Below, piece by piece: positions 1-6,952 of a DNA stretch of 18,246 bases. This DNA comes from Candidatus Eiseniibacteriota bacterium (lineage in GTDB: Bacteria; Eisenbacteria; RBG-16-71-46; SZUA-252). The stretch is from positions 1 to 18,246 of the forward strand of contig JAEHDN010000192.1 in the NCBI GenBank assembly GCA_016880395.1. Direction: 5' to 3'. The position numbers were made by a program, and so were the translations under genes. The first letter of the stretch is position 1. Each line of letters begins with the position of its first letter. The notes under the pieces were generated by a model that searched no databases, was not told the origin of the DNA, and worked only from the letters and a program-made list of their open reading frames with translations.

Positions 1-352
1 ACGTCACCCCAGCGTCTGTAAAGGCGCCCGGATCCAGCGAGATGCCGCCGGCCGGCGCCGAAAACGCCGGATCGGAGCTGCTGATGCTCGTGATGTGGAG
101 CGTCTGGTCGCCGATGTTCGTGAACACAAAGTTGAAAGGCGTGAACGTCCCGTTGTCCTGCACACCGTAGTCGTGCGACAGCGGGGTACCGCTGAGAATC
201 GGGCCGCTCACCGCGGTCGCGTGCACCGCGGCGCTCGAGGCAAGCATCTCCGACAGGTCCTGCCCCTGTCCGGCCGCCAGGGCGTAGCCCGGCGCCAGCG
301 CGAGGGTCAAAAGCCCGAGGAGAGCGACTTTTAGAAAAGCTTGGTTGCGCAT
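1..352 (-). CDS. Secreted protein with choice-of-anchor/ASH-like Ig fold, 3' end outside the window
   Basis: The first 117 codons of a longer gene are visible. The protein opens with a clear Sec signal peptide: MRNQ, a hydrophobic core at about residues 6-20, and a likely cleavage after YALA near residue 26. The mature part contains PFNFVFTNIGDQTLHITSIS at about residues 73-92, then SSSDPAF and GISLDPG. This N-x-G-x-x-x-L-x-I-x-x-I pattern is typical of ASPM/SPD-2/Hydin-type or 'choice-of-anchor D' beta-sandwich domains of exported proteins. I infer an extracellular or surface protein; no enzymatic function can be assigned. The ATG is supported by AGGAGG about 8 bases upstream (complement of 360-365). 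A strong promoter lies more than 200 bases upstream at 576-604, so the mRNA probably has a long leader. Confidence 0.75.
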   Translation of the reverse strand, partial: MRNQAFLKVALLGLLTLALAPGYALAAGQGQDLSEMLASSAAVHATAVSGPILSGTPLSHDYGVQDNGTFTPFNFVFTNIGDQTLHITSISSSDPAFSAPAGGISLDPGAFTDAGVT

Positions 353-676
353 TGCGTGTCCTCCTCTTGAACTCAGAGCAGCGAAGCAGCTAGAAGGCTT
401 TTACCCAACCAGAGCCGACCGGATGCTCACCTCCCCTCGAATTCGATAGTCATGATTCGTCTCGATCGATCGCGCGAACCTGGGGCCCCCTACGGGGCAC
501 GACACCGCGCGCCGTGTGTCGTTCGCGCCGGCGGGTCCGAGCCTGTTTTGGACAGGGTGGTACGAGAACCGTCTAAGTGTAATCCAAACGGTCACTTGAG
601 TCAAGTGGATTGTGGAAGTCCAAGCCCTGAAAGGGTCTCGGCCGGCCCGACCTTCCGGGGGCCCCCGATTTTCCCG
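353..676. other. Gene-free region: long leader of the secreted-protein gene and tail of lpxH
   Basis: I see no convincing coding sequence here on either strand. The right part follows the lpxH stop codon, and the middle holds the minus-strand promoter at 576-604. The left part would be transcribed as a leader. It contains two adjacent inverted repeats: a 7-bp stem ACGACAC/GTGTCGT (499-505 with 516-522) and a GCCCC/GGGGC stem (485-489 with 494-498). I could not match the leader to a known riboswitch class. A GC-rich dyad around 638-652, just past lpxH, could help termination but has no clear T-tract. Confidence 0.5.
576..604 (-). promoter_or_regulatory. Sigma70-type promoter for the truncated secreted-protein gene
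   Basis: On the minus strand TTGACT (599-604) is followed by a 17-base spacer and TACACT (576-581), close to the TTGACA-17-TATAAT consensus. It points toward the secreted-protein gene starting at 352. The predicted transcription start is near 569, giving a leader of roughly 215 bases. Confidence 0.65.
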
Positions 677-1414
677 TCAAACCCCCCTGAATTCCATCAG
701 CTCGAACGCCCCGTCCACGAGGCGGAGGACGGTGCGCCGGGTGATCCAGTCCCCCAGGACGACGAAGTCCCTCCCCCCCTCGCGCAGGTGGACGGGTCTG
801 TGGAAATGGCCCAGGACGACCGCGTCGAACCCTTCCGCGAAGCGGGGACCGGCGAGGCGGTCGCGAAGGTCCTCGTCGCTCACCGAGGGGCGGGGCGCGT
901 GATGGCGGCTCGTGTGCGAGAACGCCCCGGCGAGGGGAATCCCGATATCGGGATGGATCCAGCGGAAGAGCCCACGGGCGACCCCGTTTCGGAGGACCCG
1001 CTTCAGAACCTTGTAGCCGTGATCGCCCGGTCCGAGTCCGTCCCCGTGCGCGAGAAAGATCTTCCGCCCCTGGAGCGCGAGCGTCTGCGGCTGGTCGGTG
1101 AACGAGACGTCCAGCTCCCGAGCGAGATATTCGCCGATCCAGAAATCGTGATTTCCGCCGACATAGAGAATGGGCACACCCTGGCGCCTGAGATCCCCGA
1201 GCGCCTGCAGCACCCGGACGAAGCGCTTGGGAATCGCGTGGCCGTACTCGAACCAGAAATCGAAGAGGTCGCCGTTCACGTAGAGGGCGGCGCGCTCGTC
1301 CCGGACACGGTCGAAGAAGGACAGTAGATCCCGCTCGCGGGACCGGTTCGACTCGTCCGAGCCCTGGCCTAGATGCGAATCGGCGATGAAATAGGCGCAC
1401 CTCGGCTCAGGCAT
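677..1414 (-). CDS. lpxH: UDP-2,3-diacylglucosamine diphosphatase (LpxH-type)
   Basis: This calcineurin-like metallophosphoesterase of 245 residues is predicted to hydrolyse UDP-2,3-diacylglucosamine to lipid X and UMP in lipid A synthesis at the cytoplasmic face of the inner membrane. The metal-binding motifs are in order: DSH (D12, H14), GDLFDFW (48-54), GNHD (87-90), HGD (123-125) and GHFH (202-205). GDLFDFWFEY, HGDGLGPGD and the WIHPDIG segment resemble the LpxH-like family common in Bacteroidota and related phyla, and length fits. It is the only lipid A gene in the window. The ATG has no Shine-Dalgarno sequence. A -10 box TATACT sits only 8 bases upstream, so the mRNA is probably leaderless. 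A related phosphoesterase with another substrate cannot be excluded. Confidence 0.85.
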   Translation of the reverse strand: MPEPRCAYFIADSHLGQGSDESNRSRERDLLSFFDRVRDERAALYVNGDLFDFWFEYGHAIPKRFVRVLQALGDLRRQGVPILYVGGNHDFWIGEYLARELDVSFTDQPQTLALQGRKIFLAHGDGLGPGDHGYKVLKRVLRNGVARGLFRWIHPDIGIPLAGAFSHTSRHHAPRPSVSDEDLRDRLAGPRFAEGFDAVVLGHFHRPVHLREGGRDFVVLGDWITRRTVLRLVDGAFELMEFRGV

Positions 1415-1422
1415 GGAGCGTC

Positions 1423-1450
1423 AGTATAGAGGTCACCGGGCCTCCCGCAA
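1423..1450 (-). promoter_or_regulatory. Promoter of lpxH, likely producing a leaderless mRNA
   Basis: Minus-strand TTGCGG (1445-1450), a 16-base spacer and TATACT (1423-1428). The -10 box ends 8 bases before the lpxH ATG, which puts the expected transcription start at or within a base or two of the start codon. No ribosome-binding site lies between. Confidence 0.6.
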
Positions 1451-1511
1451 GGGATCGAGGCCCGAGAATCCCGCCCGCGGAACTCCCGATTGTGGTACGG
1501 GTAATACCTGC

Positions 1512-1541
1512 TTGACAGGCATGTCCCACGATTCCTAGATT
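1512..1541 (+). promoter_or_regulatory. Sigma70-type promoter for the small helical protein gene
   Basis: TTGACA (1512-1517), an 18-base spacer and TAGATT (1536-1541). The -35 box is a perfect consensus. The expected start near 1548 lies downstream of an in-frame ATG at 1540, which argues that the ATG at 1570 is the real start. A short CCTG/CAGG dyad overlaps the -35 box. Confidence 0.55.
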
Positions 1542-1569
1542 GTACCAAGTACCTGTGCTGCGAGGATTT

Positions 1570-1926
1570 ATGGCTGGCGAAACGGGTTTCTGGAGCCGAG
1601 TTTCCGAGGAGGTCCGATCGGTCTCGGACCGGACGCGCGCGAGCGCCCGGAGGGCGGTGCAGATCGGCGTGCTTCGAGTCGACCTCGTATCCCTCCGGCG
1701 GGACCGCTCACGAGCCCTCTCCAATCTGGGCGCGCGCGCCCTCGCCCTCTGGGACGCGGGAACGGCGCACGCCATGGAATCGGACGCCGAGGCGCTCCGA
1801 CTTCGCGCCTGGATCGCCTCGATCGACGAGATCGTGCGCGTGAAGCGCGCGGAGCTCGAGCGGCTCCGTGCCGAACCGGGTGCAGCGAACGAGCAGGACG
1901 AGACGACGGCCGGGGTCGAGCCGTAG
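1570..1926 (+). CDS. Small helical protein of unknown function (118 aa)
   Basis: I do not recognise the family. The protein is soluble-looking, with no signal peptide and no membrane span. It is rich in Arg, Ala, Glu and Leu and appears almost entirely helical, with an amphipathic N-terminal stretch (FWSRVSEEVRSVSDRTRASA). A second helical part around residues 75-105 (IDEIVRVKRAELERLRAE) looks like a short coiled coil, and the acidic C-terminus ends TTAGVEP. Start choice: ATG 1570 follows AGGA with a short spacing and lies just after the predicted transcription start, whereas the in-frame ATG at 1540 lies inside the -10 box. The gene stands alone between divergent lpxH and htrA. Its good promoter and sustained reading frame support it being real. 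Confidence 0.6.
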   Translation: MAGETGFWSRVSEEVRSVSDRTRASARRAVQIGVLRVDLVSLRRDRSRALSNLGARALALWDAGTAHAMESDAEALRLRAWIASIDEIVRVKRAELERLRAEPGAANEQDETTAGVEP

Positions 1927-1939
1927 ATCAGGGTCATGC

Positions 1940-1960
1940 TCCGGCGTCCCCCGCGCCGGA
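1940..1960 (+). terminator. Possible weak terminator or hairpin before htrA
   Basis: A 7-bp perfect stem TCCGGCG/CGCCGGA with a 7-base loop follows the small gene. A second tiny dyad, CCGA/TCGG around GTT, comes next. There is no real T-tract, so termination is uncertain; the hairpin would lie in any readthrough mRNA into htrA. Confidence 0.3.
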
Positions 1961-2011
1961 CCGAGTTTCGGAGAGCCTCGAAGGCTCCCGGCGAGTTCAT
2001 TGGAGGTAGGA

Positions 2012-3538
2012 ATGGAGTCCAGGGAAACGATCCGCGCGGCGAAAGCCATGATGCTCGCCGGCGGACTGTTGATCATCGGCATCGTGGTCGGGTTCATCCT
2101 CGCGGGCGAGTGGAACCTCTCACCGCAGGTGAGCGCCAAGGACGCGGGGCCGGCGGCCGCGGGTGCTCTCGAGAGCCCCTTCACCCAGATCGCCGACCGA
2201 ACGCTTCCAGCGGTGGTGAGCATCGAGACGAAGCGCACGATCGACCATCCCGGCGGCACCAACTTCGAGGGGCCGTACGGCGACTTCTTCCGCCGCCTCT
2301 TCCCGGAGAATCCGCAGGGCCAGGGCCAGGGCGACGATAATGACCAGGACCAGGGCCAACCGCAGCGGCATCCGATGAAGGTGCCGAGCAGCGGCTCAGG
2401 CTTCATCATCGACGCTCAGGGACACATCCTCACGAACAACCACGTCGTCAAGGACGCCTCGGACATCACCGTCACGCTGAGCGACCACCGCAAGTTCAAG
2501 GCGAAAGTCGTCGGGGCGGATCCGAGCACGGACGTCGCGGTCATCCAGATCCACGACGGTGAGGACCTGCCGATCGTGCCGCTCGGCGACTCGGACGAGA
2601 TCCGGATCGGCGACTGGGCCATCGCGATCGGCAACGCGCTGGGCGAGCTCGATGGCACGCTGACCGTGGGCGTGATCAGCGCCAAGGGTCGGAGCAACCT
2701 GTCCATCGTGGGCGGCGCTCCGGCGTACCAGAACTTCATCCAGACCGACGCGTCGATCAACTTCGGCAACAGCGGCGGACCCCTCCTCAACATCCGCGGC
2801 GAGGCGATCGGCATCAACACGGCGATCAACCCGTCGGGCGAGGGCATCGGCTTCGCCATCCCGATCAATCTCGCAAAGAACATCGCCCACCAGCTCGTGG
2901 CGAACGGCAAGGTCGTGCGCGGATACCTGGGCATCCTCCCGCAGGAGTTGACGCCCGATCTCGCCGACAACTGGGGCATGCACGGCCGGAAGGGCGTCCT
3001 GGTCGGCAGCGTCTCGACCAACACGCCGGCCTCCAAGGCGGGCTTCCAGGTCAAGGACGTGATCACGAACTTCGACGGCAAGGACGTCGACGACGTGGAG
3101 CGGTTCCGCCTCCTCGTGGCCGACACGCCGGTGAACAAGAAGGTGAAGGTCAACGTCCTCCGGTCGGGCGCGCCGCGCGAGCTGTACGTGACGCTGAGCG
3201 AGCGCCCCAAGGATGATGAGCTGCAGCGTCAGACGCAGCCCACGTTCGAGCTCGGCCTCCGGGTCGAATCCCTCTCGGGGGACACGGCGCGCAGCTTGAG
3301 CATTCGCGACAAGCAAGGTGTCCTCGTCGTCGACGTCGCCCAGGGAAGCGCGGCGGACGACGCCGGCCTCCAGCGCGGCGACGTCATCAAGGAGGTCAAT
3401 GACCGCGCGGTGAAGGACGTCGCGGATTACAACGACGCGGTCGCCCGCGCTCGCGAGAAGAGCCCGAACAAGCCGATCGTCTTCCTGATCAAGCGCGGCG
3501 ACGCCACTCGATTCCTGGCCGTGCAGCCCGAGGAATGA
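2012..3538 (+). CDS. htrA: HtrA/DegP-family periplasmic serine protease, membrane-anchored, two PDZ domains
   Basis: This 508-residue Do-family protease degrades or refolds damaged proteins in the periplasm. An N-terminal hydrophobic segment (about 13-32, LAGGLLIIGIVVGFILAGEW) acts as an anchor or uncleaved signal. The trypsin-like domain carries the full triad: H144 in TNNHVV, D174 in DPSTDVAV and S254 in GNSGGPLLN. PDZ1 spans about 303-395 (GYLGI, then KAGFQVKDVI) and PDZ2 about 412-505 (AGLQRGDVI). A hydrophilic Gln/Gly/Asp-rich insert at 101-120 sits where the regulatory LA loop of DegP lies. The ATG is chosen because GGAGG (2002-2006) precedes it at good spacing and it yields the anchor at the very N-terminus; the frame is open further upstream but lacks these signals. 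The next gene starts 10 bases after the stop, so co-transcription is likely. Confidence 0.93.
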   Translation: MESRETIRAAKAMMLAGGLLIIGIVVGFILAGEWNLSPQVSAKDAGPAAAGALESPFTQIADRTLPAVVSIETKRTIDHPGGTNFEGPYGDFFRRLFPENPQGQGQGDDNDQDQGQPQRHPMKVPSSGSGFIIDAQGHILTNNHVVKDASDITVTLSDHRKFKAKVVGADPSTDVAVIQIHDGEDLPIVPLGDSDEIRIGDWAIAIGNALGELDGTLTVGVISAKGRSNLSIVGGAPAYQNFIQTDASINFGNSGGPLLNIRGEAIGINTAINPSGEGIGFAIPINLAKNIAHQLVANGKVVRGYLGILPQELTPDLADNWGMHGRKGVLVGSVSTNTPASKAGFQVKDVITNFDGKDVDDVERFRLLVADTPVNKKVKVNVLRSGAPRELYVTLSERPKDDELQRQTQPTFELGLRVESLSGDTARSLSIRDKQGVLVVDVAQGSAADDAGLQRGDVIKEVNDRAVKDVADYNDAVARAREKSPNKPIVFLIKRGDATRFLAVQPEE

Positions 3539-3548
3539 GCGGCACGTC

Positions 3549-4775
3549 TTGAGCGATCGTTGCAACGCGGGCACGAGGCCCGGACGGGATCGCCGAACCA
3601 CGGCGCCCCGGACGGGCCTCGTCCTGTGGGGACTCCTGGGCGTGCTCCTGCTCGGACTCGTCGCGGCCGCGCCCGCGCGCAGGCCCGCGCCCCCCGCTCC
3701 CCAGCTCGCGCGGATCCGCTACTGGACCGCTCCCGAGAACACGCGGCTCGTCCTCGACCTCACCGCTCCGCTCGGGTCTCCGCCGCAGTTCCGCCTCGCG
3801 GACTCCCTCACGTTCGAGATCTATCTACCGAAGGCGCGGAAATCCCAGGTCGTCACCACCGAGTTCGTGGGGGACAGCCTCGTCGCCGACATCTTTCCCG
3901 CGGTCTCCGAGTCCGGGTGCTCCGTCCGGGTCCGGCTCAAGCGGCCCACGACCCCGCTCGGATTCGTCCTTCCGGCGGGAGACGGGAACCCCGACCGCAT
4001 CGTCGTGGACGTGCCCGCGCCGCCCAATCCCGAAGCGGACAAGCAGCTCGCCCAGAAGGTCACCGAGCTCAAGCGATCGAGGAACCTGATCGTCGCGATC
4101 GACGCGGGGCACGGCGGCGAGGATCCGGGGGCGATCGGCTACCGGAGGCTCCAGGAGGCGGACATCACGCTCGCGATCGCCAAGAAGCTCAAGTCGCAGC
4201 TCGATATCATGCCGGGCGTGAGCGGCTTCCTGACCCGCTCCGGCGACTACTTCGTCCCGCTGCGGAAGCGTATCGACATCGCCCGGCGGTACCAGGCCGA
4301 CCTCTTCGTGAGCATTCACTGCAACGCGAGCCGCGACCGGGACGCGACCGGGACCGAGATCTATTTCCTGTCGCTGACGGGAGCGACCGACGAGGCCGCG
4401 CGCGGACTGGCCGAGAAGGAGAACGCGGCCGACCTGATCGGAGGCGTCTCGCCCGAGGCGGGCGACGACCTCCTCTCGATCCTCTTCGATCTCCGCCAGA
4501 ACGACACCATCCGCCGGAGCAGCGACCTGGCGGAGTCGATGATCGACGCGGTGGGGGGGGACTCGAGGCTCAGCACACGGGGCATCAAGCAGGCCGGGTT
4601 CGTCGTGCTCAAGGCCCCCGAGATCCCCTCGGTCCTCGTGGAGGCGGCCTTCATCACGAACGCCCGCGAGGCAGCGATCCTCAAGGACGTCCAGTTCCAG
4701 ACCAAGTTCGCCGAAATGCTGGCCCAGGGGATCGATCAGTACCGGACCCAGCATCTCCGGGCCACGTCGAATTGA
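3549..4775 (+). CDS. N-acetylmuramoyl-L-alanine amidase (Amidase_3) with N-terminal AMIN-like region
   Basis: This zinc amidase cuts the bond between MurNAc and L-Ala of peptidoglycan in the periplasm, typically during cell separation. A hydrophobic export segment lies at about 23-41. A beta-rich AMIN-like region follows at 52-157 (RIRYWTAPENTRLVLDL opens it), which usually targets such enzymes to the envelope. The catalytic domain runs from about 180 to 400, with zinc ligands H188 (DAGHGG), E203 and H257 (SIHCNA), and catalytic E365 (VLVEAAFITN). At 408 residues it fits AmiC-type enzymes. The start is TTG at 3549: no ATG or GTG upstream of the export segment is available in frame, and the nearest later GTG would destroy that segment. 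The gene begins 10 bases after htrA. A run of eight G (4553-4560) lies inside the reading frame. Confidence 0.9.
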   Translation: MSDRCNAGTRPGRDRRTTAPRTGLVLWGLLGVLLLGLVAAAPARRPAPPAPQLARIRYWTAPENTRLVLDLTAPLGSPPQFRLADSLTFEIYLPKARKSQVVTTEFVGDSLVADIFPAVSESGCSVRVRLKRPTTPLGFVLPAGDGNPDRIVVDVPAPPNPEADKQLAQKVTELKRSRNLIVAIDAGHGGEDPGAIGYRRLQEADITLAIAKKLKSQLDIMPGVSGFLTRSGDYFVPLRKRIDIARRYQADLFVSIHCNASRDRDATGTEIYFLSLTGATDEAARGLAEKENAADLIGGVSPEAGDDLLSILFDLRQNDTIRRSSDLAESMIDAVGGDSRLSTRGIKQAGFVVLKAPEIPSVLVEAAFITNAREAAILKDVQFQTKFAEMLAQGIDQYRTQHLRATSN

Positions 4776-4855
4776 CTGGAGACGGCTCCCCTGGCCCGGG
4801 GTATCCTTACCGGAGCCGGAGTGCCATAACGAGAACCCACGCAAGGAGAGATTCC

Positions 4856-5353
4856 ATGAAACGGATCGCCGCGATCGCCCCCGTGATGCTCCTCATGCTC
4901 TGCTTGGCTGCGACGTCGTGGGCCGGCGGAGCCTCCTGTTCCCCGGACGGCGCGAAGTCCTCGTCGTCCACGATGTCTTCCGGCGGGCACTGCCCCGGCG
5001 CCGAGCACTCGATGGCCGCGAGCCAGTGCAGCGGCGTCAAGGCGAATCAGGTCATGTACAGCTTCTCGGTCCCGGCGGTCGAGTGCGAGCACTGCGTCGA
5101 CAGTATCCAGAAGGCCGCGATGGCGACGAAGGGCATCCAGTGCGCCCACGTCGACCTCTCGACCCGCACCGCATACGTGATCGCCGACAAGAAGATGAGC
5201 CGCCAGCAGGTCTCGAAGATCATCACCGAGGCCGGCTTCAAGAACAAGTTCACGTCGGAAGGCAAGAACGCGCAGGCCGCGTTCACCAAGGCCGTCGCCT
5301 CCGGCGACAAGTCCGTGAATTCCTGCTGCGCGCGGACGAAGGACAAGGTCTAG
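4856..5353 (+). CDS. Secreted heavy-metal-associated (HMA) domain protein
   Basis: The 165-residue protein has a Sec signal peptide (MKRI, core 8-19, cleavage near SWA-GG at about 23). A Ser/Gly/Cys/His-rich linker (about 25-60, with C28, C46 and C58) precedes a ferredoxin-like HMA domain at about 66-130. The metal site is the CxxC pair C77-E-H-C80, replacing the usual GMTCxxC context. The domain continues with HVDLSTRTAYVIADKKMS and ITEAGFKNKF, which match the HMA beta-alpha-beta pattern. A C-terminal tail carries a vicinal C147-C148 pair. I infer periplasmic binding of a soft metal such as Cu, Zn or Hg; no P-type ATPase or metal regulator is adjacent, so the partner is unknown. AAGGAGAG lies 5 bases before the ATG. 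No promoter is obvious in the 80 bases after the amidase gene. Confidence 0.8.
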   Translation: MKRIAAIAPVMLLMLCLAATSWAGGASCSPDGAKSSSSTMSSGGHCPGAEHSMAASQCSGVKANQVMYSFSVPAVECEHCVDSIQKAAMATKGIQCAHVDLSTRTAYVIADKKMSRQQVSKIITEAGFKNKFTSEGKNAQAAFTKAVASGDKSVNSCCARTKDKV

Positions 5354-5386
5354 GCGCACCACACCGCCCATCGATCGTCAGCCACC

Positions 5387-5420
5387 GGCCCTCCGTCCTC
5401 GGACGGGGGGCCTGTTCTAT
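5387..5420. terminator. Bidirectional terminator between the HMA gene and nagZ
   Basis: A 10-bp stem GGCCCTCCGT/ACGGGGGGCC (one T-G wobble, loop CCTCGG, 5387-5412) is followed on the plus strand by TGTTCTAT. It sits 33 bases after the HMA stop codon and 4 bases past the end of the convergent nagZ gene, so it can end both transcripts. Confidence 0.7.
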
Positions 5421-6952
5421 CTGGGCGTCTTCGCGAGCGCGACGGACGGGGCCAGCCGGCGCGCGAGCGCACGCCGCGTGGCCGGCATGTTGTCGAAGGA
5501 GGCGAGGAGGGTGCGGACCTCGGGCCATCCGTCCACGGCGTGCGGGTTGAGCGACGCGATCGTGACGGTCTCGGGGAAGCGCCGAAGCCACGCGCGCCCG
5601 AGCGCCTCCTGCTCCGGGGAGGCCGAGCCGCGGACGGCGACGGTCAGGAGCGCGCTCCCCTCGATCCCGCGGGGCCAGGTCGCCGGGTCCTCCTCCCGCT
5701 CCCGTGCGATCATTCCATGCGCGCGGAGGAGGTCGGCCATACCGGCGCGCGTCGACGGCCGGTTGATCTCGAGCACGTCCACGGGGGACCGCAGCGGAGT
5801 CCCGCCGGCCCCCTGCCGGAGAATGCGGATGGCTCCGTCGGCCACGCGCTCCAGCTCCTCGTGCGGGATGAGATCGCGCGCGTCGCGCTCGAGCGCGAGG
5901 CCCCAGTCCCGGGGCCGTGCGGCGCTCCCCGCGCGCAGCCGGCGAAGGCGGCCGAGCGACTCGAGGATTCGGGCCTCGCTCAACCGTCCCGAGCGGAGCG
6001 CGCCCTGGAGCGCCGCGAGCGCCTCGTCCGGGCCCGGGTGGAGCTTCGAGTAGAGGAGCAGGTCGCAGCCCGCCTCGATCGCGCGCACTGCGACCTCGCC
6101 GTAGGAGCCGCGCGAGGTCGCGCCGGCCATCTCGAGCGCGTCCGTGACCACCACGCCCTGGAATCCCATTCGCTCCCGAAGCGTTCCGGTCACGATCGGC
6201 GGGGAGATGGTCCCTGGCCTCGCGGGATCGGGATCGAGCGCGGGCACCACGATATGGGCCACCATCACCACCGGGGCGCCCCACGCGACGGCCGCCTCGA
6301 AGGGGCGAAGCTCGCGAAGCGCGAGGAGCCCTGCGTCGGCCTCGATCCGCGGGAGATCTACATGCGAATCGAGCGCCGTGTCGCCGTGGCCGGGGAAATG
6401 CTTGACGACCGGGATGATGCCCGCCGCCTCCATGCCCTCGACCGCTGCACGGCCGCAGGCGGTCACCTGCGAGGCCGCGGTTCCGAAGGATCGGATGCCG
6501 ATCACGGGGTTGAGCGGATTCGAGTGGATGTCGAGGACCGGCGCGAAATTCAGGTTCACGCCGAGCGCGAGGAGGCGGCGCGCGGTGCGCTGGGCGAGAT
6601 CCTTGACGAGTGGCGGGCCGCCCGAGGCCGCCACCGCGCGCGCCGAGGGAGGCACCTCCCAGAAGCTCGAGATCTGCGACACCATGCCCCCCTCCTCGTC
6701 CGCGCAGACGAGTGGAGGCTCGGCGGGCGACCCGAGCGTCGCGTGCACGGCGCGGCAGAGCCGAGCGGCGGTGCCCGCGTCGGGAAAGTTGAGGGCGAAG
6801 AAGATCACGCCCGCGGGGCGGATCCGTCGGAGCTCGGACTCGATCTCCGGCGTCCACTCGACGCCCGGGAAGCCGACGATCATGAGCTCGCCGAGCCGGT
6901 CCTCGACCCGACGCTCGCCCTCCGGCGAAAGCGGCCGATCCATGTCGCTCAT
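5417..6952 (-). CDS. nagZ: Glycoside hydrolase family 3 beta-N-acetylhexosaminidase (NagZ-like) with C-terminal extension
   Basis: This 511-residue GH3 enzyme likely removes GlcNAc from muropeptides in peptidoglycan recycling. The TIM-barrel domain spans about 15-345. Diagnostic motifs are DEEGGMVSQ (85-93), KHFPGHGDT (184-192, the His/Asp acid-base dyad region) and VVTDALEMAG, with the nucleophile D271. A C-terminal region (about 365-511, starting HEELERVADGAIRIL) resembles the second GH3 domain of Gram-positive-type NagZ and is absent from the short E. coli enzyme. No signal peptide is visible, so it is probably cytoplasmic. The ATG overlaps the rsgA stop as ATGA, implying translational coupling; a second ATG three codons on is possible. 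Activity on other beta-hexosaminides cannot be excluded. Confidence 0.85.
   Translation of the reverse strand: MSDMDRPLSPEGERRVEDRLGELMIVGFPGVEWTPEIESELRRIRPAGVIFFALNFPDAGTAARLCRAVHATLGSPAEPPLVCADEEGGMVSQISSFWEVPPSARAVAASGGPPLVKDLAQRTARRLLALGVNLNFAPVLDIHSNPLNPVIGIRSFGTAASQVTACGRAAVEGMEAAGIIPVVKHFPGHGDTALDSHVDLPRIEADAGLLALRELRPFEAAVAWGAPVVMVAHIVVPALDPDPARPGTISPPIVTGTLRERMGFQGVVVTDALEMAGATSRGSYGEVAVRAIEAGCDLLLYSKLHPGPDEALAALQGALRSGRLSEARILESLGRLRRLRAGSAARPRDWGLALERDARDLIPHEELERVADGAIRILRQGAGGTPLRSPVDVLEINRPSTRAGMADLLRAHGMIAREREEDPATWPRGIEGSALLTVAVRGSASPEQEALGRAWLRRFPETVTIASLNPHAVDGWPEVRTLLASFDNMPATRRALARRLAPSVALAKTPR

Noticed and set aside
452..1327. Long plus-strand open frame (291 codons) opposite lpxH.
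   Set aside because: It is the antisense shadow of a well-conserved gene in GC-rich DNA, and it has no recognisable domain and no Shine-Dalgarno.
2396..3601. Long minus-strand open frame (401 codons) opposite htrA.
   Set aside because: Its Arg/Asp/Val-rich composition is typical of antisense of GC-rich coding DNA, and htrA on the other strand is unambiguous.
4772..4855. TTGACT at the end of the amidase gene as a promoter for the HMA gene.
   Set aside because: No -10-like hexamer lies at 16-18 bases; the nearest candidate, TATCCT, is 24 bases away.
5387..5448. The inverted repeats at 5387-5412, 13642-13671 and 15419-15448 as a dispersed repeat family or mobile element.
   Set aside because: Their sequences are unrelated to each other, and each sits between convergent genes, where terminators are expected.
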